DNA of 59,622 nt from Halomonas salinarum. Lineage in GTDB: Bacteria > Pseudomonadota > Gammaproteobacteria > Pseudomonadales > Halomonadaceae. Position 1 is the first letter of the stretch, and the number at the start of each line of letters is the position of its first letter. Shown here piece by piece: positions 41,363 to 48,974 of the stretch. A model generated the notes under the pieces. That model was not told the DNA's origin, made no database searches, and was given only the letters and a program-made list of their open reading frames with translations. The DNA lies in NCBI RefSeq assembly GCF_012062845.1, contig NZ_WWNB01000022.1:1-59622 (forward strand), in the 5' to 3' direction. A program made the position numbers and the translations under genes.

Positions 41363-43150
41363 TCAAGTGACATCCGACGTGAACTGCAGACTCGCCAACT
41401 GACGATAGAGCGCGCTTTCTTTCAGCAAGTCGGCATGACGTCCTGATGCCACCACTTTCCCCTGGTCGAAGACCAAGAGGCGGTCGGCGGCGATGACGGT
41501 GGCCAGGCGATGAGCGATTACCAGGCTCGTACGCCCGCGCATCAGGCGATCCAGCGCCTCCTGCACCACGCGCTCGCTTTCGGCATCCAGTGCACTGGTG
41601 GCTTCATCGAGCAATAGCACTCGCGGGTCACGCAGCAGGGCGCGAGCGATGGCCAGGCGCTGACGCTGGCCGCCGGAGAGTTGTACACCGCCGGGCCCCA
41701 GAGGCGTGTCAAAACCCTGGGGCAGGGCCTCGATGAAGGGAAGGGCGTTGGCATCCCTTGCTGCTTCACGCACCTCATCGAGGCTTGCCTCGGGGTTGCC
41801 GTAGCGGATGTTGTCGGCGGCGGAGCCGGAGAACAGTACCGGCTCCTGGGAGACCAGGCCGAGCTGGGCGCGCAGTGCCCGCGGGTCGAGTTCGCGCAGG
41901 TCGATGCCATCCAGCGTGAGGCGACCCGCCTGGGGATCGTAGAAACGCAGCAGCAGGTGCAGCAACGTGCTCTTGCCAGCCCCGGAGGGGCCGACCAGCG
42001 CCACCCGCTCACCGGGGCGGATATGCAGATCGATACCGTCGAGCGCCGGCACGTCGGGGCGGTTTGGGTACGCAAAACAGACGCTTTCGATACCGATGGC
42101 GCCCTCGACTTGGGTGGGCAGAGCGCGCGGGGTTGCCGGTGGGGTAATGGCGGGGCGAGCATCGAGCAGTTCCAATAGTCGTTCGGCGGCGCCAGCAGCT
42201 CGCTGAACGTCGCCTGCGACTTCGGCCAGTGCGGCCACGCCACCGGCGGCCAGCACCGCATAGAAGACAAATGCCGACAGCTCACCGGCGCTCATATCGC
42301 CGGCCAGTACGGCATGCCCCCCTTGCCACAGCATGAACCCCACGGCGGTGAACACCACCAGCATGGCGATGCCGGTCAGCCAGGCTCGCTGCCGGGTACG
42401 GTCGATGGCAGTGTCAAAGGCGTTCTCTACGCGAATGCCATAGTGGTGCCGGTCGATGGGCTCGTGCCCGAATGCCTGCAGGGTGCGGATGCCGTTTAGC
42501 GACTCGCCGGCATAGCGGCCAAGCTCGGCGACCCGATCCTGGCTCGAGCGCGACAGACGCCGCACGCGGCGGCCATACCAAAGGATCGGCAATAGCGTTG
42601 CGGGAATACCCAGCAGCACCAGTGCTGACAACCAGGGTTGGGTCGCCACCATCATCACGATCGCGCCGATCAGCATCAGCAGGTTGCGCAATGCAACCGA
42701 TAGCGATGAGCCGAACAGGCTCTGCAGCACACTGGTGTCAGCCGTTAGCCGTGACTGGATCTCGCCGGCACCGCCATGCCCGAGCCCCCCGGCAGTGGCT
42801 GATCCCTGCTCAAAAAAGGCGGGTTCCAGGGTCAGTAGATGATCAAAGACCTGGCGACGCAGGTCTCCCGCTAGCCGCTCGCCGATCCAGGTGACCAGGT
42901 AATAGCGAAGCGCCGATGCCCCGGCAAGCAGCGCCACGATGACCAGCAACCCCAGCAGGGCCTGGTTGAGGCTCGCGGCATCTTCGGCGATAAAGCCTTG
43001 ATCGATCACCATCTTGAGTCCCTGACCGATCATCAGCACGCTCCCCGAGGCCACCAGTAGCGCGGCTGCCGCCAGGAGCAGTCGGATGCGGTAAGGGCGC
43101 AGCAACGATAGCAGTCGCAGCAGAATGCGGGGATTGGGGCGTGATGTCAT
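41363..43150 (-). CDS. ABC exporter (fused permease and ATPase, MsbA-like)
   Basis: About 595 residues. Six membrane helices (about 20-310) precede an ABC ATPase domain with Walker A LVGPSGAGKST, signature QLSGGQRQRLAIARALL, Walker B VLLLDEATSALD and the switch His in LVIAHRLATV. It is a half-transporter that acts as a dimer. Drug, lipid or bacteriocin export are possible; no accessory gene is nearby. Closest by plan to MsbA/LmrA-type exporters. ATG 43150 is preferred to TTG 43156. Confidence 0.9.
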   Translation of the reverse strand: MTSRPNPRILLRLLSLLRPYRIRLLLAAAALLVASGSVLMIGQGLKMVIDQGFIAEDAASLNQALLGLLVIVALLAGASALRYYLVTWIGERLAGDLRRQVFDHLLTLEPAFFEQGSATAGGLGHGGAGEIQSRLTADTSVLQSLFGSSLSVALRNLLMLIGAIVMMVATQPWLSALVLLGIPATLLPILWYGRRVRRLSRSSQDRVAELGRYAGESLNGIRTLQAFGHEPIDRHHYGIRVENAFDTAIDRTRQRAWLTGIAMLVVFTAVGFMLWQGGHAVLAGDMSAGELSAFVFYAVLAAGGVAALAEVAGDVQRAAGAAERLLELLDARPAITPPATPRALPTQVEGAIGIESVCFAYPNRPDVPALDGIDLHIRPGERVALVGPSGAGKSTLLHLLLRFYDPQAGRLTLDGIDLRELDPRALRAQLGLVSQEPVLFSGSAADNIRYGNPEASLDEVREAARDANALPFIEALPQGFDTPLGPGGVQLSGGQRQRLAIARALLRDPRVLLLDEATSALDAESERVVQEALDRLMRGRTSLVIAHRLATVIAADRLLVFDQGKVVASGRHADLLKESALYRQLASLQFTSDVT

Positions 43151-43301
43151 GGACAAGCGTCAGTACCTCTGCGCGACAGTGGGTGGGACAACGGACAGGC
43201 AACTCGCCTCCTTTTCTTGAAGGTGGCAGGCCGTTTCGCCATATTACGAGCGATTGATCCAACACGGACAATTCAATGCCGTATCGATTTCCGGAGAACT
43301 C

Positions 43302-43760
43302 ATGGCCGACTCATCAACTGACAAAGACACTGACAGCCTGACGCTGGCCTGTCCCCATTGCGCCGCCGTGAATCGGGTCGCTCAGCACCGGCTGGCCCAG
43401 GGACGCTGCGGTAAGTGCAAGCAAGCACTGTTCACCGGTGCGCCCATTGAGCTGAATGCCGCCAACTTCCATGCCTTGGTCAATCGCGGTGATTTGCCGG
43501 TGGTAGTGGATTTCTGGGCCGCCTGGTGCGGGCCATGCAAGGCAATGGCGCCGGTCTTTGCCCAGCTGGCCGGTGAACTGGAGCCGCGTATCCGCTTCGC
43601 CAAGCTGGATACTGAAGCCGAGCAGGCACTGGCAGGGCGATTTAACATTCGCAGCATCCCAACTCTTGCGGTATTTCGTGGCGGCAAGGAAGTGGCACGT
43701 CAGGCAGGCGTCATGCAGGGGCCCCAGCTCAAGCAATGGCTGGCGCCGCACTTGCTGTAA
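43302..43760 (+). CDS. trxC: Thioredoxin 2 (TrxC)
   Basis: 152 residues. An N-terminal zinc domain with two CxxC pairs (LACPHCAAVNRVA and GRCGKCKQALF) precedes a thioredoxin domain with FWAAWCGPCKAMAPVFAQLA, cis-Pro RSIPTLAVF and GVMQGPQLKQWL. TrxC reduces disulfides of oxidised proteins, often under OxyR control. ATG 43302 has CCGGAGAA upstream. It marks the last intact host gene before the integrated element. Confidence 0.95.
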   Translation: MADSSTDKDTDSLTLACPHCAAVNRVAQHRLAQGRCGKCKQALFTGAPIELNAANFHALVNRGDLPVVVDFWAAWCGPCKAMAPVFAQLAGELEPRIRFAKLDTEAEQALAGRFNIRSIPTLAVFRGGKEVARQAGVMQGPQLKQWLAPHLL

Positions 43761-43784
43761 GAGGGGCCTAGTGCCGGGCCCTCT
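43760..43784 (+). terminator. Candidate terminator of trxC
   Basis: AGAGGG (43760-43765) pairs with CCCTCT (43779-43784) around an inner G-C-rich part, straight after the trxC stop codon, without a T tract. Confidence 0.45.
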
Positions 43785-43848
43785 ATAAGGAGCTGAGAGT
43801 TGTGCCAGCCCCTGCCATCGATGGCGCCATGGCGAAGAGCGGGCGTAG

Positions 43849-43962
43849 CTAGCTCTTCTTGAGCTGGTCGCGTAGCCCCGTCGGCACCTTCTTGATGATC
43901 AATCGGTCCTGCTCGCCGTCATACTCGACGCTTGAGCCCAGCAGGTGCGAGTCGAAGCTGAT
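43849..43962 (-). pseudogene. ndpA: Stranded original 3' end of ndpA
   Basis: Read on the minus strand this stretch encodes ISFDSHLLG, then [18 protein letters not shown] and [10 protein letters not shown] with a TAG stop at 43849-43851. It matches the last 37 codons of the intact ndpA at 58265-59260 with 6 of the last 28 residues changed. The upstream part of the gene is 14.4 kb away, because the mobile element is inserted in between. It has no start and no promoter of its own. Confidence 0.93.
43936..43962. repeat. attL core (27 bp)
   Basis: Identical to bases 58352-58378. The core covers nine codons of ndpA (ISFDSHLLG). Sequence to the left is host ndpA; sequence to the right is element DNA that leaves the ndpA frame within eight bases. 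Confidence 0.93.
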
Positions 43963-44043
43963 CGACAGTTAGGCTCAGCAAGATTTCAATAAGGTACTGT
44001 TAGATATGGTTTTTCCTGTTCCTTAGCTACCAAAAACCTCGCT

Positions 44044-44054
44044 AGGTGGTACAA
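44044..44054. repeat. Arm-type repeat near attL, overlapping the int ribosome site
   Basis: AGGTGGTACAA occurs here and twice, as a 12-bp tandem, near attR (58116-58140). Its end overlaps the AAGGAG ribosome site of int. Likely an integrase or excisionase arm site. Confidence 0.6.
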
Positions 44055-44067
44055 GGAGACGGGCAAA

Positions 44068-45330
44068 ATGGCCTATCTGATGCAGGATCGTAACAACACC
44101 TTTTACTTGAGAATTGTTCTTAACAAGGCTCAGCAAGCCCAATTCGGCAGGAAGGAGTACAGACGATCCCTCAGTACGAAATCGAAGAGGGACGCCAACA
44201 GAAAGCTTCCAGAAGCGTACATGGAGGCTATGCAGTACCTATCCTGTGCAGCCATGCCAAGGGGAGAGCACCAACCACCTGTAAAAGCGTCTCAGAAGCC
44301 CCTTTTAAGTGGGATTTTTAAGGCGTATAAGCGCAATCTGACTCTGATGGGATACCAAGGAAGGACTGTAGAAGGGAAAGATCCTGTCCTTAATTTGCTA
44401 TTTAAAACTATTGGAGACAAGCCGGTAGACAGTTACACGAGGGACGATGTACGTCTCTTGGGGGATACTCTGTTAAAGCTACCAAAAAGGTTTCAGAGGC
44501 AGCTATCGAAGGGGCTATCTGTTAAGCAAATCATTAGGCTCAACAAGGTTGGTGAAACAATATCCACCATCACATTCAATAACTACATGGCGATGTACAT
44601 TGCTGTATTCAATTACGCTATCAAAGAAGGGTATATTGAAAACAATCCCTTCAGGAAAACACGGATACACCAGAAAAGGTTAAAGTCATCTTATAGGGAT
44701 GTATTCAACCCTGATGATCTACACAAGATATTCTCTTACGTTGAAGGTGATCTTGATGTAGGTGATAGGAAGTACAGGGATGAGTCCAAGAACCTAATAC
44801 GTGCTGATAGATATTGGTTAACCTACTTGGCATATTATACTTCAGCAAGGCTTAATGAGGTTGCACAGCTATACAAAAATGACATCTATCAAGTTGATGG
44901 TGTTTGGTGTATTCATATTCGTGCAGGCAACAAGTATCAAAGGATCAAGAATCTTAATAGTGAAAGGTTGATGCCTCTACACGAAGACTTGATAAAGCTG
45001 GGGTTTATCGAATATGTGAATCAACAAGAGGGTCATATATTCCCCATGCTCAATTACACGGAAGGGCATGGTTATGGTACACAAGTATCATCTTGGTTTA
45101 CTAAGACGCTTAGAAAGCTTGGTATAAGCAATGGTAGAAACCTTTCAATGCACTCGTTTAGGCATACTGGTGCTAATGCTTTGAAACAAGAAGGTGTAGA
45201 ATCTCATCTTATCTCAGCACTACTAGGGCACTCTACAGGCACCATATCACTAGATAGATATGGGAAATCCCTATCACCTTTGTCTCTGGTAGAGACTGTT
45301 AAGAAAATACCTTCAGTGCTTGATGATTGA
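44068..45330 (+). CDS. int: Tyrosine recombinase integrase
   Basis: 420 residues. An N-terminal arm-binding domain (about 1-60), a SAM-like core-binding domain (about 80-195) and a catalytic domain with the full set: Arg261 in SARLNEVAQL, His362 and Arg365 in HSFRHTGANAL, His388 in LGHST and the nucleophile Tyr398 in DRYGK. It should recombine the 27-bp core in ndpA with attP. ATG 44068 follows AAGGAG. No excisionase gene is recognised. It is the first gene inside attL, as is usual. Confidence 0.95.
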   Translation: MAYLMQDRNNTFYLRIVLNKAQQAQFGRKEYRRSLSTKSKRDANRKLPEAYMEAMQYLSCAAMPRGEHQPPVKASQKPLLSGIFKAYKRNLTLMGYQGRTVEGKDPVLNLLFKTIGDKPVDSYTRDDVRLLGDTLLKLPKRFQRQLSKGLSVKQIIRLNKVGETISTITFNNYMAMYIAVFNYAIKEGYIENNPFRKTRIHQKRLKSSYRDVFNPDDLHKIFSYVEGDLDVGDRKYRDESKNLIRADRYWLTYLAYYTSARLNEVAQLYKNDIYQVDGVWCIHIRAGNKYQRIKNLNSERLMPLHEDLIKLGFIEYVNQQEGHIFPMLNYTEGHGYGTQVSSWFTKTLRKLGISNGRNLSMHSFRHTGANALKQEGVESHLISALLGHSTGTISLDRYGKSLSPLSLVETVKKIPSVLDD

Positions 45331-45431
45331 ACACGATAGGTAGAGGTTATTCTAAAGGTGCTGTTAAGATGCTGTCGCTAGACACGATAGTTAACATGAT
45401 GCTTTAGAGCTTGAAAGGTTATTTTCGAGTG

Positions 45432-45467
45432 GGGAGGGATGGATGATATAATCCCCTCCCTTCTTTT
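45432..45467 (+). terminator. Probable terminator after int
   Basis: GGGAGGG (45432-45438) pairs with CCCTCCC (45454-45460) around a 15-base loop and is followed by TTCTTTT. It lies 100 bases after the int stop. Confidence 0.65.
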
Positions 45468-45480
45468 CAGTGTTGCTGGT

Positions 45481-45704
45481 GTACTGTGCTTATCTTCTTT
45501 GTAAGGAATTGCTTACAGCAAGTAAGTTACAAAACATTAAGCAGTATCCACCAATGTTGTTGAGAACCTTTATCACATGATAAAGATAATTAAGTATTGA
45601 CAGGTAAGGAATTAGAGTGGTATAATATTAATATAAGCTATTCTTTTATCTAAAAGCAGTAAAGATAAATAAGACTTGACAAATCAAGCAAATCATGTTC
45701 AAAT
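45481..45704 (+). promoter_or_regulatory. Twin promoters and operator-like palindrome
   Basis: Promoter 1: TTGACA (45597-45602), 18-base spacer, TATAAT (45621-45626). Promoter 2: TTGACA (45676-45681), 17-base spacer, TCAAAT (45699-45704). The 22 bases ending in each TTGACA (from 45581 and from 45660) are copies with three changes, 79 bases apart. CTTTATCACATGATAAAG, with 8-bp arms, lies at 45568-45585 just before promoter 1. GTAAGGAATT occurs at 45501 and 45604, the first inside GTAAG-GAATTG-CTTAC. No gene lies between int and 45994. Confidence 0.7.
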
Positions 45705-45744
45705 AAGACCATAGAGTACAGGAATTTATTATTAAGCCTCATCA

Positions 45745-45993
45745 CCGGATTGGTCTGTTTAAGATCAAGGTCCGGGATTTTCTGTGTCCAGCCCACTGGG
45801 AATGATAAATGTTATCAAAGGAGGTGTCTAACAAAATAGTTTGTACGCAATCTTAAAGATCAGCTCTTTTATAAAAGAGGCTGTTTGAAGCCTTAAACCT
45901 CTGAAAGCCCCGTGTCATGCGGGTTTCAGCTAAATTTATACATGTAAAAAATTACATATGGAGAAAACAGTGGCCTAACAGGAGGTGTCAAAA
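45745..45993 (+). promoter_or_regulatory. Structured leader of the RepL-like gene
   Basis: Three hairpins: CCGGA-TTGGTCT paired with AGATCAA and TCCGG (45745-45775), CAGC-TCTTTTA with TAAAAGA-G-GCTG (45861-45883), and CTGAAA with TTTCAG, inner CCCG with CGGG (45901-45929). AGAGG from hairpin 2 can pair instead with CCTCT just before hairpin 3, so alternative folds are possible. A perfect AAAGGAGG (45817-45824) has no start codon at usable distance. AGGAGGTGTC recurs at 45980-45989 as the gene's own ribosome site. Confidence 0.55.
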
Positions 45994-46500
45994 TTGAATT
46001 GGAAAGGAAAGCAAAGTGTCAGTTATCGGACTATGGATGATGATTTACTCCGCTTTATTATCGGTATGCCTAAAGGGGCAGGTAATCTACTAGTGGAATT
46101 GTTGCAATCAGTAGATAAAAACGATAACTGCTTACAAGTAAGTCTATCAAGCATCATAAAAGAAAATGGTTGGGATCAAGGGAACACCAGTAGACACCTA
46201 TCGAAGCTCAAGAGAGAAGGTGTGGTAAAGGATGTCTTCGATATTCATGGTGTTAAGCGGTTGATGATCAACCCAGCTCTTGTCTGGTCAACAAGACGTG
46301 ACAAGCTAAGATTTGCTGTATTGATGTATGAAACTGGATCACATGAAAAAGCTGTAGAGCATAAGCGATTTGAAGATAGCTTAGTAGCTCATATTGATCC
46401 TAAGACTGGTGAGATCACAGGTAATTATCAAGACCGCGAAGAGTCTTTAATTAAAGCTCTAGCGGCTGCAATAGGTTCAGGTTGCGAAGAACCAGCATAA
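45994..46500 (+). CDS. RepL-like winged-helix protein
   Basis: 168 residues from TTG 45994, which has AGGAGG eight bases upstream; a GTG at 45985 overlaps that site and is less likely. A winged helix-turn-helix spans about residues 25-90: GNLLVELLQSVDKNDNCLQV, then SSIIKENGWDQGNTSRHLSK and LKREGVVKDVF, ending with INPALVWSTRRDKLRFAVL. This order, with Asn-Pro and Trp after the wing, resembles plasmid RepL initiators. It may start element replication or be a regulator. Its leader is long and structured. Confidence 0.65.
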   Translation: MNWKGKQSVSYRTMDDDLLRFIIGMPKGAGNLLVELLQSVDKNDNCLQVSLSSIIKENGWDQGNTSRHLSKLKREGVVKDVFDIHGVKRLMINPALVWSTRRDKLRFAVLMYETGSHEKAVEHKRFEDSLVAHIDPKTGEITGNYQDREESLIKALAAAIGSGCEEPA

Positions 46501-46661
46501 CCCCTCCCTAAGTAAGTCCAGTCAGCACAGACTGTAATTATAAAACAAAATGCTTATCTTTGAGCGCATTCTATTTGCCAGCACTGCCCATGTGTACGGG
46601 AGTTTTGTCGGTGATCTGGATGTGCCTCTTAGAGTGCGTTCAAAAATAGGAGTAGTACACA

Positions 46662-47465
46662 ATGACAAAGAAAGCACAAAATGGCCGTAGTCTTAAACTT
46701 AACCTTGAAAATGTTTCTACAAAGAACCTCGTTGAGATATGCGACCTCACTTATGAGCAAGCGGAACGTATAATCAACACTCGTCGTGTTCTTAAAGTCC
46801 AGGGTGATGACGATACAAATCCTCAGATTGATGCCCGTAGGCTTTGGGTGAAGATCGGGAGGCCGTATAAGAGGTTTAGGGATTGGGCGGAAAGCTATAT
46901 TAAGCCTGAACTTGATGAAAATACTTTCGCGGAAAAAAGCGCTAAAGGTCAGATTGAAATATTCTTTGAAGAGACAAAAGGTCGCCCCAGAAATAATTAC
47001 CTACTCTCAAGGCGTGTTGCTGCAAAACTAGCAATGCAGGCTAACACCAAAGAAGGGGATCAAATTCGAGAGTACTTCCTTGATGTTGAAAAGATCGTCA
47101 TGAAGCTTTGGAAGGTTCGTGTTATCCGCTCTGAAAGTCTTTCTGCCCATGATAAAGCCATTTACCGTGCCGTGGTATCTGGCGATGGCGGCAACAGAGA
47201 TCGTGCCGAGAAGGCCCAAAAAGACATTAGGAACATGGTCCCCGAGGTTCTGAGTGGTAAGGGTGCTTCGTGGTGGAGAGAAGAATTCGGTAAGGGTATT
47301 CGAGACGTTCTTGATAATGAAGACCTGATTATTTATGACAAAGCTATAGAATTATCTGCAAACCTTATCAAAGGCGGCATGAGAAGCAAAAAACAGATCC
47401 GAGAGATTGTCGAGGCTAACCATGGTGGTTCTATCAGAGTAAACAAGTATTTGGATAATACATAA
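46662..47465 (+). CDS. AntA-type phage antirepressor
   Basis: 267 residues. The N-terminal DNA-binding-like part has CDLTYEQAERIINTRRVLK, the AntA-like segment LWVKIGRPYKRFRDWAESY follows, and YLLSRRVAAKLAMQANTKEG with IREYFLDVEKI is the usual helix after AntA. Antirepressors bind phage repressors and trigger induction. The C-terminal 100 residues (KVRVIRSESLSAHDKAIYR onward) differ from the common KilA-C form and are of unknown role. ATG 46662 has AGGAG upstream. No repressor gene is found in the element. Confidence 0.78.
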   Translation: MTKKAQNGRSLKLNLENVSTKNLVEICDLTYEQAERIINTRRVLKVQGDDDTNPQIDARRLWVKIGRPYKRFRDWAESYIKPELDENTFAEKSAKGQIEIFFEETKGRPRNNYLLSRRVAAKLAMQANTKEGDQIREYFLDVEKIVMKLWKVRVIRSESLSAHDKAIYRAVVSGDGGNRDRAEKAQKDIRNMVPEVLSGKGASWWREEFGKGIRDVLDNEDLIIYDKAIELSANLIKGGMRSKKQIREIVEANHGGSIRVNKYLDNT

Positions 47466-47514
47466 AAGGGGGTTAGTAGCCCTCATTAAAATTGACTTAG
47501 AAGTGGGGGCACTC

Positions 47515-47718
47515 ATGAATTCAGAAGAAGCATACGAGAAGTATAGGAAAGAATATAGAGCCGGATGGTATCAGCGGAACAAAAAGAAACAGAACTTTCT
47601 TAAATGGATAAGACTTAATCCACAGTTAAAAAATGTCCCAGATGTATACGACCTTTACTCAGAACATGGTGGGGCGAAAGCTAAAAAGATAATTATGAAT
47701 CGCTTGATTGGCGGTTAA
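47515..47718 (+). CDS. Small basic protein of unknown function
   Basis: 67 residues (MNSEEAYEKYRKEYRAGWYQ onward), basic and aromatic-rich with RNKKKQNFLKWIR in the middle, suggesting DNA or RNA contact. ATG 47515 follows GGGGG by five bases; GTG 47503 lacks a ribosome site. It follows the antirepressor by about 50 bases in the same direction. No family recognised. Confidence 0.55.
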   Translation: MNSEEAYEKYRKEYRAGWYQRNKKKQNFLKWIRLNPQLKNVPDVYDLYSEHGGAKAKKIIMNRLIGG

Positions 47719-48139
47719 AAAGAATTTGAGAGAGCGGGCTATTGTAAATGGTGCCTTCTTTCAATACCAAGAATCTTTTAATTAAAAGCCAGAACGGTTC
47801 TTGGGGCGAAGTGTTAACCCCATAAGAATGGGCAGGTTAGCATTTCTGCTGGGCAATATATTTAAGTAATCCTTTCGTGCGTCTCCGACATTACCTTTTC
47901 CTTTTAGGTAGTGAGCTTGGTTAGGATGTATGTTGCCCATCTCTTCCTTATTAAAGAATCTATCCAGATAGGCTTTATAGCCTTAAAAGAACTCACATCG
48001 CCTTAGGCAGCGGTCGTTGAGTAGGCATGGTGGTGTTCCGATGATCGTTCCTCCAGACGTAGGGCACCACTTTTTAAGAGCCAATCTGGATGGGTTTACC
48101 CCATCACAATAAATCTAATAACCAATGGAGAACTATGTT
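47719..48139. other. 420-base stretch without a confident gene, rich in hairpins
   Basis: Stems: CCAAGAA (47767) with TTCTTGG (47798) around the palindrome CTTTTAATTAAAAG (47775-47788); TGTTAACC with GGTTAGCA around CCAT-AAGA-ATGG at about 47812-47842; GTGGTG (about 48030) with CACCAC then TTTTT (48066-48076), a likely terminator; GATGGG-TTTAC-CCCATC at 48089-48105, just before the next ribosome site. Many stems suggest a structured RNA or control region. Confidence 0.45.
47782..47940 (-). CDS. Possible 52-residue minus-strand ORF
   Basis: ATG 47940 has AAGGA seven bases upstream (AATAAGGAAGAG). The frame reads MGNIHPNQAHYLKGKGNVGD and ends LTLRPKNRSGF at a TAA. Composition is protein-like, but it would be the only minus-strand gene of the element and it overlaps the hairpins. 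I include it as a candidate only. Confidence 0.25.
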   Translation of the reverse strand: MGNIHPNQAHYLKGKGNVGDARKDYLNILPSRNANLPILMGLTLRPKNRSGF

Positions 48140-48331
48140 ATGCCTAAAAACGCTGCCAACGATGCGAAAAGAAATATCTATATCACTCGCCAACAGAGCC
48201 TGCAACTGGGGTTGTCTTTCTATATCGGTGAGAAACCCTGTAAAGGATGCGGTTATAAAAAGCCAGTCCGCTATGTTCAGTCTTGCAACTGCGTAAATTG
48301 CCAATCAATGCGATACAAAGGGGAGGGGTGA
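48140..48331 (+). CDS. Small zinc-ribbon-like protein
   Basis: 63 residues. GEKPCKGCGYKKPVRYVQSC followed by NCVNCQSMRYKGEG gives CxxC and CxCxxC clusters fit to bind one zinc. A similar 'PC...RY...C..C' segment is common at the start of phage endonuclease-VII or HNH-like proteins, but no nuclease residues are visible here. ATG 48140 has TGGAG nine bases upstream; an earlier ATG at 48125 overlaps that site. It ends two bases before the next gene. Confidence 0.6.
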   Translation: MPKNAANDAKRNIYITRQQSLQLGLSFYIGEKPCKGCGYKKPVRYVQSCNCVNCQSMRYKGEG

Positions 48332-48333
48332 TC

Positions 48334-48693
48334 ATGACAGCACTTCCCAAATTCAGCTATGAAGAGCTTCCTACTCAGGTTCCTGGCTATCTGAATAACG
48401 CATTCGATATTTACAAAGACGAATCCCTTCCAATGGGAGTATATGAGGACAACGGTACTTATTACGCTGTAATTTTTCATGGGGAATATAACGAACCACG
48501 CTTTGAGCAGCCTTTTGATTGTCCTTACTTGGCTCACAAGCACTGGCAAGCGTATTACTGCCAATCCATGCGCCAAGCTCTCATGTATTACAGCCTCTCT
48601 GATCTCTATAACGAAAAACTCGCTAAAGGTATTCGGCTTATGATTCAAGCCATCGAGGAAGATTTTAACAATGACAGGGAGAGCGTTTTCTAA
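48334..48693 (+). CDS. Phage-like protein of unknown function
   Basis: 119 residues, acidic and aromatic (MTALPKFSYEELPTQVPGYL onward; YYAVIFHGEYNEPRFEQPFD in the middle), with a helical C-terminal half. ATG 48334 has GGGGAGGGG upstream and starts two bases after the zinc-ribbon stop. Its TAA overlaps the next ATG by one base, so this cluster of small genes is translated together. No family recognised. Confidence 0.65.
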   Translation: MTALPKFSYEELPTQVPGYLNNAFDIYKDESLPMGVYEDNGTYYAVIFHGEYNEPRFEQPFDCPYLAHKHWQAYYCQSMRQALMYYSLSDLYNEKLAKGIRLMIQAIEEDFNNDRESVF

Positions 48694-48974
48694 TGACACA
48701 GAAGCGAGGAAGACCACCTAACAAGCCTTATAGCAAGCTTTCGGAAATCCCTCCCCACGTATTTAAGAACCGCATCCTTACTGATCCCGTTTCTGAAGAC
48801 CTTCGGGATTACCTCAGGTACATGATAGAGAATCATCCTGATGACCTTTTATACCTCTATAAACACAGCCAAAAGTATATCAACCACGGTGGTGCTTGGG
48901 GAATGCCGTTCGATAGGTGGAGAAAGCAGCTTACTAATAACTTACAAAAATACGAAAAGGAAGATAGTTCATGA
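48693..48974 (+). CDS. Small AT-hook protein, candidate small terminase
   Basis: 93 residues. The N-terminal MTQKRGRPPNKP contains an AT-hook (RGRP core) for minor-groove binding, followed by a helical domain (DLRDYLRYMIENHPDDLLYL, then PFDRWRKQLTNNLQKYE). It starts on the stop of the previous gene and overlaps the portal ATG by four bases. No other small-terminase gene is visible in the element, so a DNA-recognition role in packaging is a fair guess, not shown by homology. Confidence 0.5.
   Translation: MTQKRGRPPNKPYSKLSEIPPHVFKNRILTDPVSEDLRDYLRYMIENHPDDLLYLYKHSQKYINHGGAWGMPFDRWRKQLTNNLQKYEKEDSS

Noticed and set aside
43849..43962. tRNA or tmRNA integration site
   Set aside because: The target is plainly the 3' end of ndpA: it translates to the same C-terminus and no tRNA fold is present at either core.
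45824..45856. 10-codon leader peptide behind AAAGGAGG
   Set aside because: Its GTG overlaps the ribosome site itself, so the spacing is unusable; kept only as an orphan site in the leader entry.
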